Positions 16,433-25,611 of a DNA stretch of 64,000 nt are shown here, in pieces (position 1 is the stretch's first letter; each line of letters begins with the position of its first letter). The translations under genes were made by a program, and so were the position numbers. The stretch is from Clostridia bacterium (lineage in GTDB: Bacteria; Bacillota; Clostridia; Christensenellales; Aristaeellaceae). Location of the stretch: NCBI GenBank assembly GCA_017428385.1, contig JAFRQX010000041.1:1-64000 (forward strand), read 5' to 3'. The notes beneath the pieces were generated by a model that saw only the letters and a list, made by a program, of their open reading frames with translations, was not told where the DNA came from and made no database searches.

Positions 16433-18843
16433 ATCTGAAGGAATTGCTGCAAAAGGGCCCGTTCTTCCTGGACGGCGGCATGGGAACGCTGCTGCAGGAA
16501 AGGGGACTGAAGCCGGGTGAAGCGCCGGAAAAGTGGGGCATGACCCATCCGGATGTGATCACTGATATCCAGCGGAACTACTACGAGGCGGGCACCGACA
16601 TGGTGCTGACCAACACCTTCGGCGTGCATCCGCTGCGCTACAGCCTTTCCGAATGTGAAGAGATGGTCCGGACGGCCATCGGCTGTGCGGACCAGGCCCG
16701 GAAAGCCATCGCTGACGGGAAGGAACGGTTTGTCGCCCTGGATATCGGCCCCTGCGGAAGACTGTTGAAGCCGCTGGGGAACCTGGACTTTGAGGAAGCG
16801 GTACAGGGCTTTGCGGAAGTGGTGCGCCTGGGCGTCAAATACGGGGCGGACTGCGTGTTTATTGAAACCATGAATGACGGGGCGGAAGCCCGGGCGGCCT
16901 TGCTGGCGGCGAAGGAAAACAGTGACCTGCCGGTGCTGGTTTCCTGTGCCTATGGCGCGGACGGAAAGCTGATGACCGGCGGTACGCCGGAATCTGTGGT
17001 GGCCATGCTGGAGAGCCTGGGCGCGGACGCCGTGGGCGTCAACTGCTCCCTGGGACCGGACGCGCTGGCGCCGATTGTGGAACGCTACCTGGCGGCGGCT
17101 TCAATCCCGGTGCTGATGAAGCCAAATGCCGGCCTGCCCCAGGAAAAGGACGGAAAGACGGTTTACAACGTGGGACCGGAGGAATTCTCCGCCGATATCG
17201 TCCCGCTGATCGAAAAAGGACTGCGGATCATCGGCGGCTGCTGCGGTACGACGCCGGACTTCATCCGGGCGGTGAAGAACGCTTCGGCTGGCAGGGTTCC
17301 GCCGGCAGTGGAAAAGAAAGAAAAGACGATTATTGCTTCCCGGGGGCACGCCATTGAACTGGGGAAGGATCCGGTGATCATCGGCGAGCGGATCAATCCC
17401 ACGGGCAAGAAGCGGCTGCGCAAAGCCCTGGAAGAGGGCGATATGGCCTATGTGCTGAACGAGGCCATTGTGCAGGAAGAACACGGGGCGGAAGTGCTGG
17501 ACGTCAACGTAGGCACACCAGGCGTGGATGAGCCGGCCCTGCTGGAACAGGCGGTGCAGGAGCTGCAGGCAGTGACCGACCTGCCGCTGCAGCTGGATAC
17601 CTCCGACCCGGAAGCGATGCGGCGCGCGCTGCGCGTATATAACGGCAAAGCCCTGATCAACTCTGTGAACGGCAAGCAGGAAGTCATGGACGCTATCTTC
17701 CCGCTGGTGAAGAAATACGGCGGGGCGGTGGTTGCCCTGACACTGGATGAGGCGGGCATTCCCGGCACGGCGGAAGGCCGGCTGGCCATTGCCGAAAAGA
17801 TCCTGAAGGAAGCCGCGAAATACGGCATCGGCCCGAAGGATATTCTGTTTGATACCCTGACAATGACGGTCAGCACGGACGGGAACGCCGCGAAGGTGAC
17901 CCTGGACGCGCTGAAAATGATCCGGGAAAAGACCGGATGCGGAACGGTGCTGGGCGTCAGCAACGTCTCCTTCGGCCTGCCGGTGCGGGAGGTGCTGGGA
18001 AGCGTCTTCCTGACGCTGGCGCTGGAAAACGGCCTGTCCGGCGCGATTATGAACCCGCTGAATGAGCGGATGATGGGCGCGATGATCAGTTTCCGGACCC
18101 TGACGGGCCGGGACGAAAACTGCGCTGCTTATATCCAGTATGCCAACGATCTGCCCACCATGCAGGCAGTGACGCCGGCGGCAGGAGCAACCGGCGGCGC
18201 GAAGGAAACCGAAGCGAAGGGCCTGCGCCGCGCGGTGGTGAAGGGCCTGTGCAAGGAAGCGGCCAACCTGACCCGGACAGCCCTGGAAGAAGGACGGGAC
18301 AGCCTGGACCTGGTGAAGGAAGAGATTATCCCGGCCCTGGACGAGGTGGGCCAGGGCTTTGAAGCCAAGAAGATTTTCCTGCCCCAACTGATGATGAGCG
18401 CGGAAGCCGCGGAGGCAGCCGTGGCGGAAATCAAGAAGAAGGCGGCAAACCAGGACGCGCAGGCCTCCAAGGGGATCGTGGTGCTGGCAACCGTGAAGGG
18501 CGATATCCACGACATCGGCAAAAATATTGTGAAGCTGCTGCTGGAGAACTACGGATTTACCGTGGCGGACCTGGGCAAGGACGTGCCGCCGGAAACGGTG
18601 CTGGAGGCGGTGGAACGCCTGCACGCGCCGATCTGCGGCCTGAGCGCCCTGATGACCACCACGGTGCCGGCCATGGCGGAAACCGTGAAGCTGGTGCATG
18701 AGAAGGCACCCTGGTGCAAGGTAATGGTCGGCGGCGCCGTGCTCACTGAGGAATATGCCCGGGAGATCGGCGCGGACGGATACGGAAAGGACGCGATGGC
18801 GTCCGTACGCCTGGCGGAACGCTATATGCAGGAGCAGGCGTGA
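16429..18843 (+). CDS. metH: Cobalamin-dependent methionine synthase
   Basis: The 804-residue product transfers a methyl group from 5-methyl-THF through cobalamin to homocysteine. Domains: homocysteine-binding barrel (about 1-285, zinc ligands in NCSLG near 205 and GGCCGTT near 270), pterin-binding barrel (about 310-570, VIIGERINPTGKK at its start), helical cap (about 590-670) and B12-binding domain with DIHDIGKN near 688. The E. coli enzyme is about 1227 residues; the missing C-terminal reactivation domain is encoded just upstream as a separate protein. Four-base overlap with that gene. Last gene of the metF operon. Confidence 0.93.
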   Translation: MNLKELLQKGPFFLDGGMGTLLQERGLKPGEAPEKWGMTHPDVITDIQRNYYEAGTDMVLTNTFGVHPLRYSLSECEEMVRTAIGCADQARKAIADGKERFVALDIGPCGRLLKPLGNLDFEEAVQGFAEVVRLGVKYGADCVFIETMNDGAEARAALLAAKENSDLPVLVSCAYGADGKLMTGGTPESVVAMLESLGADAVGVNCSLGPDALAPIVERYLAAASIPVLMKPNAGLPQEKDGKTVYNVGPEEFSADIVPLIEKGLRIIGGCCGTTPDFIRAVKNASAGRVPPAVEKKEKTIIASRGHAIELGKDPVIIGERINPTGKKRLRKALEEGDMAYVLNEAIVQEEHGAEVLDVNVGTPGVDEPALLEQAVQELQAVTDLPLQLDTSDPEAMRRALRVYNGKALINSVNGKQEVMDAIFPLVKKYGGAVVALTLDEAGIPGTAEGRLAIAEKILKEAAKYGIGPKDILFDTLTMTVSTDGNAAKVTLDALKMIREKTGCGTVLGVSNVSFGLPVREVLGSVFLTLALENGLSGAIMNPLNERMMGAMISFRTLTGRDENCAAYIQYANDLPTMQAVTPAAGATGGAKETEAKGLRRAVVKGLCKEAANLTRTALEEGRDSLDLVKEEIIPALDEVGQGFEAKKIFLPQLMMSAEAAEAAVAEIKKKAANQDAQASKGIVVLATVKGDIHDIGKNIVKLLLENYGFTVADLGKDVPPETVLEAVERLHAPICGLSALMTTTVPAMAETVKLVHEKAPWCKVMVGGAVLTEEYAREIGADGYGKDAMASVRLAERYMQEQA

Positions 18844-18866
18844 ACGACTGGAAGGAGGAATTCCGG

Positions 18867-19745
18867 ATGAAAAAACGGATATTCTGCCTCCTGTTGTGTT
18901 TGGCACTGATTCCTTTCACAGCCGGAGCAGAGGAGCCGGCAGACTTCTTTGAAAAGATTGAGGCGGATACTGTCGGCAGGATTGTCCGGCGGTATGATTC
19001 GTCGACGCTGAAATACACGATTGAGCGGTTTACCATGGAGGGCGAGAAGTGCTACCTGAGCCGGATCTGGGTTCAGGATCCTTCCCGCCAGATCCGGAAA
19101 GCCACGGCGGCCTGGAAGAAAAACATCAGCCGCCCCGGGAATATCATCAAAAAGCTTCCGGAAGCAGCGCTGGCGGTGAACGGCAGCGGATTTGTGAGTC
19201 CCCTGTATCCGGAGATCCCGGAGAACTATCCGGGAACCAGCGAGGATTATTACTACACTCCGCTGGGCTCCCTGACGATCACAGACGGGGAGGTTTTCCG
19301 CAACCTGGAGGGCGTCCCTTATTATGGCCTGGCACTGGACGCGGACGGGCTGCAGATGTATACCGGCGCGGACAACGGGGAAGTGCTGGCAACGGAACCC
19401 AGCCAGACCTGGTCCTTCTATGTGGGCTGCCCGATGCTGCGGAATAATGAAGACCTGCTGCCGGAAGAATGGAAATTCGCGGACCAGAAAGCCTCCAGGA
19501 CGATCATCGGCCGGCTGGACCGGAACAATTACCTGATCCTGACGGTGACCAAATCCAAGGGCAAGGGAGTATCCCTGCGCAGGGCACAGAAGTTCTTCCT
19601 GGAAAACTTTAATGCCGAATGGGTCTACAACCTGGATGGCGGGCAGAGCTATGCCCTGATGAGCAAAAAGCAGGGAAAGAAAAAAATAAACACCCTCGCC
19701 GGCGGAAGCGTGAGGGTGGTGGACGTCTTAGCATATACAGAATAA
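18867..19745 (+). CDS. Secreted phosphodiester glycosidase (NAGPA-like) protein
   Basis: The 292-residue product has a signal peptide (1-20) and a domain like the phosphodiester glycosidase/NAGPA family: LAVNGSGFVS near 90, GALD-like YYGLALDADG near 152, and the hallmark C-terminal stretch AEWVYNLDGGQS near 252. Family members act on sugar-1-phosphate phosphodiesters or exopolysaccharide; the bacterial substrate is not known. GGAGG precedes ATG 18867, 24 bases after metH, so some cotranscription is possible. Two strong hairpins follow. Confidence 0.75.
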   Translation: MKKRIFCLLLCLALIPFTAGAEEPADFFEKIEADTVGRIVRRYDSSTLKYTIERFTMEGEKCYLSRIWVQDPSRQIRKATAAWKKNISRPGNIIKKLPEAALAVNGSGFVSPLYPEIPENYPGTSEDYYYTPLGSLTITDGEVFRNLEGVPYYGLALDADGLQMYTGADNGEVLATEPSQTWSFYVGCPMLRNNEDLLPEEWKFADQKASRTIIGRLDRNNYLILTVTKSKGKGVSLRRAQKFFLENFNAEWVYNLDGGQSYALMSKKQGKKKINTLAGGSVRVVDVLAYTE

Positions 19746-19777
19746 AAGTATTCCGGCAGATGTGCCGGAATGCTTTT
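19744..19777 (+). terminator. Terminator after the glycosidase gene
   Basis: Long stem AAAAG.ATTCCGGCA/TGCCGGAAT.CTTTT with loop GATG overlaps the stop codon and ends in a T-run. Confidence 0.8.
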
Positions 19778-19784
19778 ATTCTGT

Positions 19785-19822
19785 AATGAATAATTAAAAC
19801 TTAAAACTTAAAAATGAATAAT
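19785..19822 (+). repeat. Period-7 array (TAAAACT type)
   Basis: AATGAAT, then TAAAACT twice, TAAAAAT and GAATAAT. It lies between two terminators. Confidence 0.8.
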
Positions 19823-19828
19823 GGTGGA

Positions 19829-19861
19829 AAAAACCACTCCCGAACGGCGGGAGTGGTTTTC
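19829..19861. terminator. Second terminator-like hairpin
   Basis: AAAACCACTCCCG/CGGGAGTGGTTTT around a five-base loop. Confidence 0.75.
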
Positions 19862-19894
19862 TTGAATTAATGCGGCCTTTGACCGTAGTAAGGG

Positions 19895-19932
19895 ATTTCT
19901 CGACGACGCCTACGGCTCTGCTCGAAATGACA
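19895..19932 (+). repeat. Covarying hairpin repeat, copy e
   Basis: Outer stem ATTTC/GAAAT with TCGAC and GCTC next to the arms, ending GACA. Confidence 0.8.
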
Positions 19933-19970
19933 GCTATAGAATGTGGCTCAATGGATAAGTTGATAAAGAA

Positions 19971-20001
19971 AAACGTCGCGGGTTAACCGCGGCGTTTTTG
20001 A
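19971..20001. terminator. Terminator overlapping the helicase stop codon
   Basis: AAAAACGTCGCGG/CCGCGGCGTTTTT with the loop containing the helicase TAA; symmetric A and T tracts. Confidence 0.7.
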
Positions 20002-21407
20002 CGATTTACGCGATGGACGGGACGGCCGGTGCCATGGCCGGAGGGGCGGGAATGCACCTGTCCGTCTCTGCCTATAGTCACTTTGCCGGTGGGGCGGGAG
20101 TGTACCTGTCCGTCTCTGCCAATTGTTACCTTTCCAGTGGGACGGGAATGGGCAGGACGAGAAGGTTTAGCAGCAGAAACGGCGGCAACGCGGCGCTCCG
20201 CCAGCGCGTTGCCCTGACGATCCAGCCTGGCGGGCTGGGGTTCGCGGACCTTCGGCGGGGTGGGCGTGGTGACTTCCATGGGCCAGTCGCTTTCCTTCAG
20301 GGCCAGGCGCTTGCCGATGAGCTTTTCCACCTGGTTCAGCTGCTTCACCTCGTCGATGCAGCAGAAGGAGATGGCTTTGCCGGTCCTGCCGGCACGGCCG
20401 GTACGGCCGATCCGGTGGATATAGGCTTCCGGTTCCATGGGCATGTCATAGTTGAACACATGGCTGAGGCCGGCCACGTCGATGCCGCGGGCGGCAATGT
20501 CTGTGGCGACCAGCACCCGGCACTTACCGCTGCGGAACAGGTTCAGGGCGGTCTGGCGGGCGTTCTGGCTCTTGTCACCGTGAATACCGGCGGCTTCGAT
20601 GCCCTTGCGCTTGAGGTCCCGGACGATGCGGTCCACCCCGTGCTTGGTGCGGGAGAAGACCAGGGCGCTTTCCACGTCCGGATCCTCCAGCAGCTGCGCA
20701 AGCAGGTGCTTTTTGTTGATCTTGTCCACGTAATACAGGCACTGGTCAATGGCGTCCACCGTAGAGGTGACGGGATCCACCTTGACGTTTTCCGGATCGG
20801 TCAGCAGGTCCAGGGCCAGCTTTTCCACTTCCGGCGGCATGGTGGCGGAGAAGAGCAGCGTCTGTCGCTCCTCCGGCAGGGTGCGGACGATCTTGCGCAC
20901 ATCGTGGATGAAGCCCATATCCAGCATGCGGTCGGCTTCATCCAGCACGAAAATATCCACCCAGTCCAGGCGGACCAGTCCCTGGCCCATCAGGTCCAGG
21001 AGCCGGCCGGGACAGGCAATGACAATTTCCGCGCCCCGGTGGAGGGCTTCCACCTGGCCGCCCTGGCCGACGCCGCCGAAGATGACGGCGCTGTCCAGGC
21101 CTTCGCCCTTGCCGTAGAGCTGGAAGTTCTCCCAGGTCTGCATGGCAAGCTCCCGGGTGGGGGAGAGGATCAGGCAGCGGATCACCTTGGCGTTGCTCCG
21201 CTGCGGGGGAATCTCCTTCAGCCGCTGCAGGATGGGCAGGGCGAAAGCGGCGGTTTTGCCGGTGCCCGTCTGGGCGCAGCCCAGCACATCCTTTCCCTCC
21301 AGGACCAGCGGGATGGTAGCCTGCTGGATGGGGGTCGGGGTTTCATAACCGGTATCGCGGATGTTTTTCAGAAGGGAAGGGGATAAACCGAGATCTTTAA
21401 ATTCCAT
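19983..21407 (-). CDS. DEAD-box ATP-dependent RNA helicase, RhlE-like
   Basis: The 474-residue product unwinds RNA duplexes. All core motifs are present in order: Q motif (ETPTPIQ near 23), Walker A AQTGTGKT (about 45), PTREL (about 86), DEAD (about 154), SAT (about 188), then ARGID and HRIGRTGR in the second domain (about 315-340). The C-terminal 90 residues are basic and contain two identical 16-residue units (HSRPTGKVTIGRDGQV) and part of a third, probably an RNA-binding tail. It starts three bases after the ald stop, so the two are cotranscribed. A terminator overlaps its stop. Confidence 0.9.
   Translation of the reverse strand: MEFKDLGLSPSLLKNIRDTGYETPTPIQQATIPLVLEGKDVLGCAQTGTGKTAAFALPILQRLKEIPPQRSNAKVIRCLILSPTRELAMQTWENFQLYGKGEGLDSAVIFGGVGQGGQVEALHRGAEIVIACPGRLLDLMGQGLVRLDWVDIFVLDEADRMLDMGFIHDVRKIVRTLPEERQTLLFSATMPPEVEKLALDLLTDPENVKVDPVTSTVDAIDQCLYYVDKINKKHLLAQLLEDPDVESALVFSRTKHGVDRIVRDLKRKGIEAAGIHGDKSQNARQTALNLFRSGKCRVLVATDIAARGIDVAGLSHVFNYDMPMEPEAYIHRIGRTGRAGRTGKAISFCCIDEVKQLNQVEKLIGKRLALKESDWPMEVTTPTPPKVREPQPARLDRQGNALAERRVAAVSAAKPSRPAHSRPTGKVTIGRDGQVHSRPTGKVTIGRDGQVHSRPSGHGTGRPVHRVNRQKRRG
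20048..20150 (-). repeat. 48-bp in-frame tandem repeat in the helicase tail
   Basis: Two 16-codon units and a partial third. The protein repeats are identical while the DNA shows synonymous changes, so the repeat is not newly duplicated. Confidence 0.8.
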
Positions 21408-21410
21408 ATA

Positions 21411-22523
21411 TCAGATGAGTTCCTGCAATTCTGTAAATTCATAGCCGTGGGCAGCCGCCACGTTCCTGTTGGTCAGCTTCCCGGCATAGGTGTTGACGCC
21501 GGAGCGGATCACTTCGCTCTTCCGGCAGGCTTCTTCCAGGCCGGCGGCAGCGATCTCCAGGCCGTATTTCACGGTGGCGTTGGTCAGGGCGATGGTGCTG
21601 GTCCGCGGCACGGCGCCGGGCATGTTGCCGACGCAGTAGTGAACCACGCCGTCCAGCTTGTAAACCGGATCGTCATGGGTGGTGACGTGGGAGGATTCGC
21701 CGCAGCCGCCCTGGTCGATGGCCACATCGACGAAGACCGCGCCGTCCTTCATTTCCTTCAGGTATTTCTGCTTGAACAGCTTCGGGGTGGAGCCGCCGGG
21801 GATCAGCACGGAGCCGATGACCAGGTCCGCGTCCTTCAGCACACGCTCCACGTTGCTGTCGTTGGAAACCAGGGTCTGGATATGGGCGCCGAACATGTTG
21901 TCCAGCTCCTCCAGCCGCTTCAGGCTGATATCCAGGATGGTGACGTTGGCGCCCATGCCGACAGCGATCTTGCAGGCATTCATACCCACGGTGCCGCCGC
22001 CGAGGATGACCACGTTGGCCTTGGGGGTGCCGGGCACGCCGGCCAGCAGGATGCCTTCACCGCCGAACTTCTTTTCCAGGTACTTGGCGCCTTCCTGGAT
22101 GGACAGGCGGCCGGCGATCTGGCTCATGGGAGCCAGCAGGGGCAGGGAGCGGTCCTTCTCCTGCAGGGTTTCATATGCCACGGCGTTGACCTTGCCCTTG
22201 AGCAGGGCGTCGGTCTGCTGCTTGTCGGCAGCCAGGTGCAGATAGGTGTAAAGGATCAGGCCGTCCCGGAAGAGGGGATATTCGCATTCCAGCGGCTCCT
22301 TGACCTTAACCATCATATCCACCAGGTGCCATACATCCGCGGCGTTGTCGATCAGGGAAGCGCCTGCGTCCACATATTCATTGTCGGTGAAACCGGAGCC
22401 GATGCCGGCACCCATTTCGATATACACATGATGTCCTGCTGCGATATAGGCGCGGACGTTGTCAGGGGTCAGGCCAACCCGGTATTCATTGTTCTTAATC
22501 TCTTTGACACAGCCGATCTTCAT
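21411..22523 (-). CDS. ald: Alanine dehydrogenase
   Basis: The 370-residue product interconverts alanine and pyruvate plus ammonia with NAD. Seen: [17 protein letters not shown] at the N-terminus (Arg of the pyruvate site), Lys near 73 in VKVKEPL, the His in YLHLAAD near 95, and a Rossmann motif [13 protein letters not shown] near 168. Length is standard for the family. ATG 22523 has AAGGAAG upstream; an in-frame TTG two codons earlier is less likely. It is followed directly by the helicase gene, an unusual pairing. Confidence 0.92.
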   Translation of the reverse strand: MKIGCVKEIKNNEYRVGLTPDNVRAYIAAGHHVYIEMGAGIGSGFTDNEYVDAGASLIDNAADVWHLVDMMVKVKEPLECEYPLFRDGLILYTYLHLAADKQQTDALLKGKVNAVAYETLQEKDRSLPLLAPMSQIAGRLSIQEGAKYLEKKFGGEGILLAGVPGTPKANVVILGGGTVGMNACKIAVGMGANVTILDISLKRLEELDNMFGAHIQTLVSNDSNVERVLKDADLVIGSVLIPGGSTPKLFKQKYLKEMKDGAVFVDVAIDQGGCGESSHVTTHDDPVYKLDGVVHYCVGNMPGAVPRTSTIALTNATVKYGLEIAAAGLEEACRKSEVIRSGVNTYAGKLTNRNVAAAHGYEFTELQELI

Positions 22524-22578
22524 TTGCAATCTTCCTTTCCACTGCTTCGCAAAAGTAAGTTGTTATGCAAATAAAATA

Positions 22579-22620
22579 ACAGAGCCGGCGAACAGGAACA
22601 AGTGACGGCTCTGTTTTTTT
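22579..22620 (-). terminator. Terminator of the NUDIX gene
   Basis: ACAGAGCCG/CGGCTCTGT around an 18-base loop; followed on the minus strand by TATTTTATTT. Confidence 0.6.
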
Positions 22621-22637
22621 CCTGCACAGGAGATAAT

Positions 22638-23204
22638 TTACAGACCCAGGATCCGGGCAGCTTTGAGGATACAGACCTGGGTTTTGGCGTCGGAGATCTT
22701 TCCGGCCATGACGTCTTCCACCAGTTCGGAAAGGGGAATGGTGTACACGTCCAGGAATTCATCCTCGTCCAGGTCCTGCTTTCCTTTATGCAGTCCCCGG
22801 GCCATATACATGGTGATGTACTCGTCGCTGTAGGCGGGAGCAGGATGAAAATCGCCGATCTCCGTCCACTCGTCCGCGGTGTAGCCGGTTTCCTCCCGCA
22901 GCTCCCGCTTGATGGCGGAGAGCCGGTCCTCATCCGGGGCGTCCAGCTTGCCGGCGGGGATCTCCAGGATGACCTTGTCCAGCGGATAACGGTACTGCCG
23001 CTCCATGATCACTTCGTTGTTCTCAGTGATCGGGATGACGCAGACCGCGCCGATATGGCGGATCACTTCCCGGATGGCGCTGCTGCCGTTGGAAAGGGTG
23101 ACGGTGTCCCGCTTCACGTGAAGGACAATGCCGTTGAAGATGTCCTCGGAAGAGGCGGTCTTTTCGGAAAGGCGGGACCACTCAGTGTTTTGATCAAATT
23201 GCAT
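22638..23204 (-). CDS. NUDIX hydrolase, ADP-ribose pyrophosphatase type
   Basis: The 188-residue product should hydrolyse ADP-ribose or a related nucleoside diphosphate. The NUDIX helix is visible (about 86-110): G, six residues, E, seven residues, RELREETGY, with one more residue between G and the first E than the textbook spacing. RYPLDKVILEIPAGK just before it is typical of the NudF group. ATG 23204 is preferred over an in-frame GTG six bases upstream, but no good Shine-Dalgarno sequence is visible for either, so the start is uncertain. A period-7 array lies about 30 bases upstream. Confidence 0.85.
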   Translation of the reverse strand: MQFDQNTEWSRLSEKTASSEDIFNGIVLHVKRDTVTLSNGSSAIREVIRHIGAVCVIPITENNEVIMERQYRYPLDKVILEIPAGKLDAPDEDRLSAIKRELREETGYTADEWTEIGDFHPAPAYSDEYITMYMARGLHKGKQDLDEDEFLDVYTIPLSELVEDVMAGKISDAKTQVCILKAARILGL

Positions 23205-23231
23205 AATCACATTAATCAGGGGGCAATTCAG

Positions 23232-23254
23232 GTAGGAGGTAGGAGGTAGGAAGT
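23232..23254 (+). repeat. Period-7 array (GTAGGAG)
   Basis: GTAGGAG twice, GTAGGAA once plus a partial unit; same words as 13948-13978, and in both places followed by an AAAACTT array. Confidence 0.85.
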
Positions 23255-23264
23255 CTTTTTACTG

Positions 23265-23292
23265 AAAACTTAAGACTTAAGAATGAAGAATT
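23265..23292 (+). repeat. Period-7 array (AAAACTT to AAGAATG)
   Basis: AAAACTT, AAGACTT, AAGAATG, AAGAATT: the unit changes stepwise while the period stays seven. Confidence 0.85.
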
Positions 23293-23331
23293 ATCCGCTG
23301 CGGCGGGGGAGACAGTGGGCGAAGCCCAAAT

Positions 23332-23359
23332 GCAGAATGCATAATGCAGAATGCAGAAT
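23332..23359 (+). repeat. Period-7 array (GCAGAAT/GCATAAT)
   Basis: Four heptamers. A 24-base direct repeat (from GAATTATCCGCTGC) follows this array and also the preceding one. Confidence 0.85.
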
Positions 23360-23379
23360 TATCCGCTGCGGCGGGGGAG

Positions 23380-23420
23380 ATTCTTCGACGCGGGCGCAAG
23401 CGCCCTTGCTCAGAATGACA
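23380..23420 (+). repeat. Covarying hairpin repeat, copy f
   Basis: Outer stem ATTCT/AGAAT, inner stem GGGCG/CGCCC, ends GACA. Confidence 0.85.
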
Positions 23421-23462
23421 TCAATAGCGCTCGGAATTATCAAAGCGATAAGTAATCATAAT

Positions 23463-23490
23463 ATGAATTATGAATTATGAATTATGAAGT
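23463..23490 (+). repeat. Period-7 array (ATGAATT)
   Basis: ATGAATT three times then ATGAAGT, ending a few bases from the alaS stop codon on the other strand. Confidence 0.85.
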
Positions 23491-23494
23491 ACTA

Positions 23495-25330
23495 TTACGC
23501 CTTCGGCGCGATGGTGGCCTTGATGCGGCGGACGCCGGCGGAAGAGGATTCTTCCTTGCGGATCTTGAAGGAGCCCAGGTCGCCGGTGTTGGCAGCGTGG
23601 GGACCGCCGCAGATTTCGAAGGAATACTCGCCCATCTTGTAGGTCTTGACCTTCTCGCCGTACTTGCTCTCGAACAGGCCGATAGCGCCCTTTTCCTTGG
23701 CTTCCTGCACGGTCATCTCTTCCATGACCACCGGAACATGAGCGTCAATAGCGACGTTGACCAGGCGTTCCACTTCGGCGATTTCTTCGGGGGTCATCTT
23801 CCGGCTGAAGGAGAAGTCGAAGCGCAGGCGCTCAGTGGTGATATTGGAACCCTTCTGGGCAACCTCGTCGCCCAGAACCTTACGCAGGGCAGCCTGCAGC
23901 AGGTGAGTTGCGGTGTGCAGCTTGGCGGTTTCTTCGTTCCGCTCGGTCAGACCGCCCTTGGCGGCGCCTTCCTGCTTACTGATGGCCTGGTGCTCCTTGA
24001 ACGCTTCGGCGAAGCCGTTGGCGTCCACGGTGAGGCCTTCCTCGGCAGCAAGTTCTTCGGTCAGTTCCAGCGGGAAACCGTAGGTGTCGTAGAGACGGAA
24101 GGCCTGCTTGCCGCTGATTTCGGTTTCCGGCTTGTAGGACGGATCCTTCTGGGCCATGAACTCGTTCTTGCGGCGGATGCCGGTGATGCACTTGGTGAAC
24201 TCCTTCATGCCGGTGGCCAGGGTCGCTTCGAAGCGGGCGGCTTCCTTCATGATTTCGTCCAGGATATAGTCTTTCTTTTCCACCAGCAGCGGATAGGCTT
24301 CATCGTAGATCTGCTCAATGAAGATCCGGCTGACCTCGGCCAGGACGGAGGATTCCAGACCCAGCTGGCGGGTGTAGCGGATGGCGCGGCGGAGCAGGCG
24401 GCGCAGAATGTAGCCGGCGCCCACGTTGGAGGGCAGGATGCCCTTCACATCGCCGATGAGCATGGTGGAGGTACGGATATGGTCCGCGATGATACGCATG
24501 GCCTTCTGAGCTTCAGGATCATCGTCGTAGCTCTTGCCGGACTTTTCTTCCAGGTGCTTGATGACCGGGATGAACAGGTCGGTCTTGTAGCCGTCGGTCA
24601 CGCCGTTCAGGAAGGCCAGCATACGGTCGAGACCGAAGCCGGTATCCACGTTCTTGTTCGCCAGGGGAGCATAGCCGTCGGCGTTCTTGACGTACTGCAT
24701 GTAAACGTCGTTACCGATCTCGACATACCGTCCGCAGCCGCAGGCCGGTCCGCAGTTCGGGCCGCAGGGCTTGTTGTGACGGGGGTAGAACCACTCGTTG
24801 TCGGGACCGCAGGGGGTGCCGGTGGTGCCTTCCAGCTCCCACCAGTTATCGCTCTTGGGCAGGTAGAAGATGTGCTCCGGCAGGATGCCGACCTTCTTCA
24901 GCAGGTCTGCGGTTTCATCATCACGGGGAGCGGCGTCATTGCCTTCAAACACGGTGGAGCAAATTTCCTTGTTGTCCAGGCCGAAAACCTTGGTCAGCAG
25001 GTCGTAGCTCCACTGGGTCTTTTCCTGCTTGAAATAATCGCCCAGGGACCAGTTGCCCATCATCTCAAAGAAGGTGAAGTGGGTGGGGTCGCCGACGCTT
25101 TCAATATCCACCGTACGGACGCAGCCCTGCACGTTGCACAGGCGCTTCTTTCCGGACGGATGCTCCTTGCCCAGCAGATAAGGCATCAGGGGCTGCATGC
25201 CAGCCACGTTGAACATGACGCCGGTGGTCCCGTCGCCGATCAGCGAGACGGCTCCGATATTGATATGTCCCCGTTCTTCATAGAAACGGATCCAGGCATT
25301 TCTCAGTTCCTTGGACGTGATTCCTTTCAT
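23495..25330 (-). CDS. alaS: Short alanyl-tRNA synthetase lacking the C-Ala domain
   Basis: The 611-residue product charges tRNA-Ala. The class II core is complete at the N-terminus (GDPTHFTFFEMMGNWSLGDY near 82-101; GFGLDRMLAFLNG near 222), followed by the tRNA-recognition helices (GAGYILRRLLRRAIRY near 297) and an editing domain with zinc ligands HTATH (about 450) and CGGPH (about 573). It stops straight after the editing domain, whereas standard bacterial AlaRS has about 870 residues with an oligomerising C-Ala domain. ATG 25330 follows AAGGAGAG; in-frame codons upstream are noncoding leader. Whether a full-length AlaRS exists elsewhere cannot be seen. Confidence 0.85.
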   Translation of the reverse strand: MKGITSKELRNAWIRFYEERGHINIGAVSLIGDGTTGVMFNVAGMQPLMPYLLGKEHPSGKKRLCNVQGCVRTVDIESVGDPTHFTFFEMMGNWSLGDYFKQEKTQWSYDLLTKVFGLDNKEICSTVFEGNDAAPRDDETADLLKKVGILPEHIFYLPKSDNWWELEGTTGTPCGPDNEWFYPRHNKPCGPNCGPACGCGRYVEIGNDVYMQYVKNADGYAPLANKNVDTGFGLDRMLAFLNGVTDGYKTDLFIPVIKHLEEKSGKSYDDDPEAQKAMRIIADHIRTSTMLIGDVKGILPSNVGAGYILRRLLRRAIRYTRQLGLESSVLAEVSRIFIEQIYDEAYPLLVEKKDYILDEIMKEAARFEATLATGMKEFTKCITGIRRKNEFMAQKDPSYKPETEISGKQAFRLYDTYGFPLELTEELAAEEGLTVDANGFAEAFKEHQAISKQEGAAKGGLTERNEETAKLHTATHLLQAALRKVLGDEVAQKGSNITTERLRFDFSFSRKMTPEEIAEVERLVNVAIDAHVPVVMEEMTVQEAKEKGAIGLFESKYGEKVKTYKMGEYSFEICGGPHAANTGDLGSFKIRKEESSSAGVRRIKATIAPKA

Positions 25331-25432
25331 AACTCCCAACTCTCCTTTTGGTGATGAAGAATACAACCGTTTTCCCACACGGGCTGCAGCCTTTCCGGGC
25401 ATGAGCGCCGTGACGTGCGCGATAACTTCAAT

Positions 25433-25461
25433 ATTATAGCAAACAGGGGATCGGTTTGCAA
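25433..25461 (-). promoter_or_regulatory. Promoter of alaS
   Basis: On the minus strand TTGCAA (25456-25461), 17 bases and TATAAT (25433-25438). The leader of about 95 bases is too short for a T-box. Confidence 0.75.
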
Positions 25462-25496
25462 GGCTGCTTTTCCTGTGTTCTTTCGTGCTCAATCCG

Positions 25497-25524
25497 TTGA
25501 CTTTCACCGTTTCTGGCAGATAAT
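25497..25524 (+). promoter_or_regulatory. Promoter of the aconitase gene
   Basis: TTGACT (25497-25502), 16 bases and GATAAT (25519-25524), about 80 bases before ATG 25612. Confidence 0.65.
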
Positions 25525-25611
25525 GGTATGGTAACAACAACACAGTTGCGGAGAGCTCAGCCGCATCTCCGGCAGAGCGCCGTGGCTGGTTATTTTTTTC
25601 GGAGGAATGGT

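Noticed and set aside
25331..25426. T-box leader before alaS
   Set aside because: The leader is about 95 bases, too short, and no T-box sequence was found.
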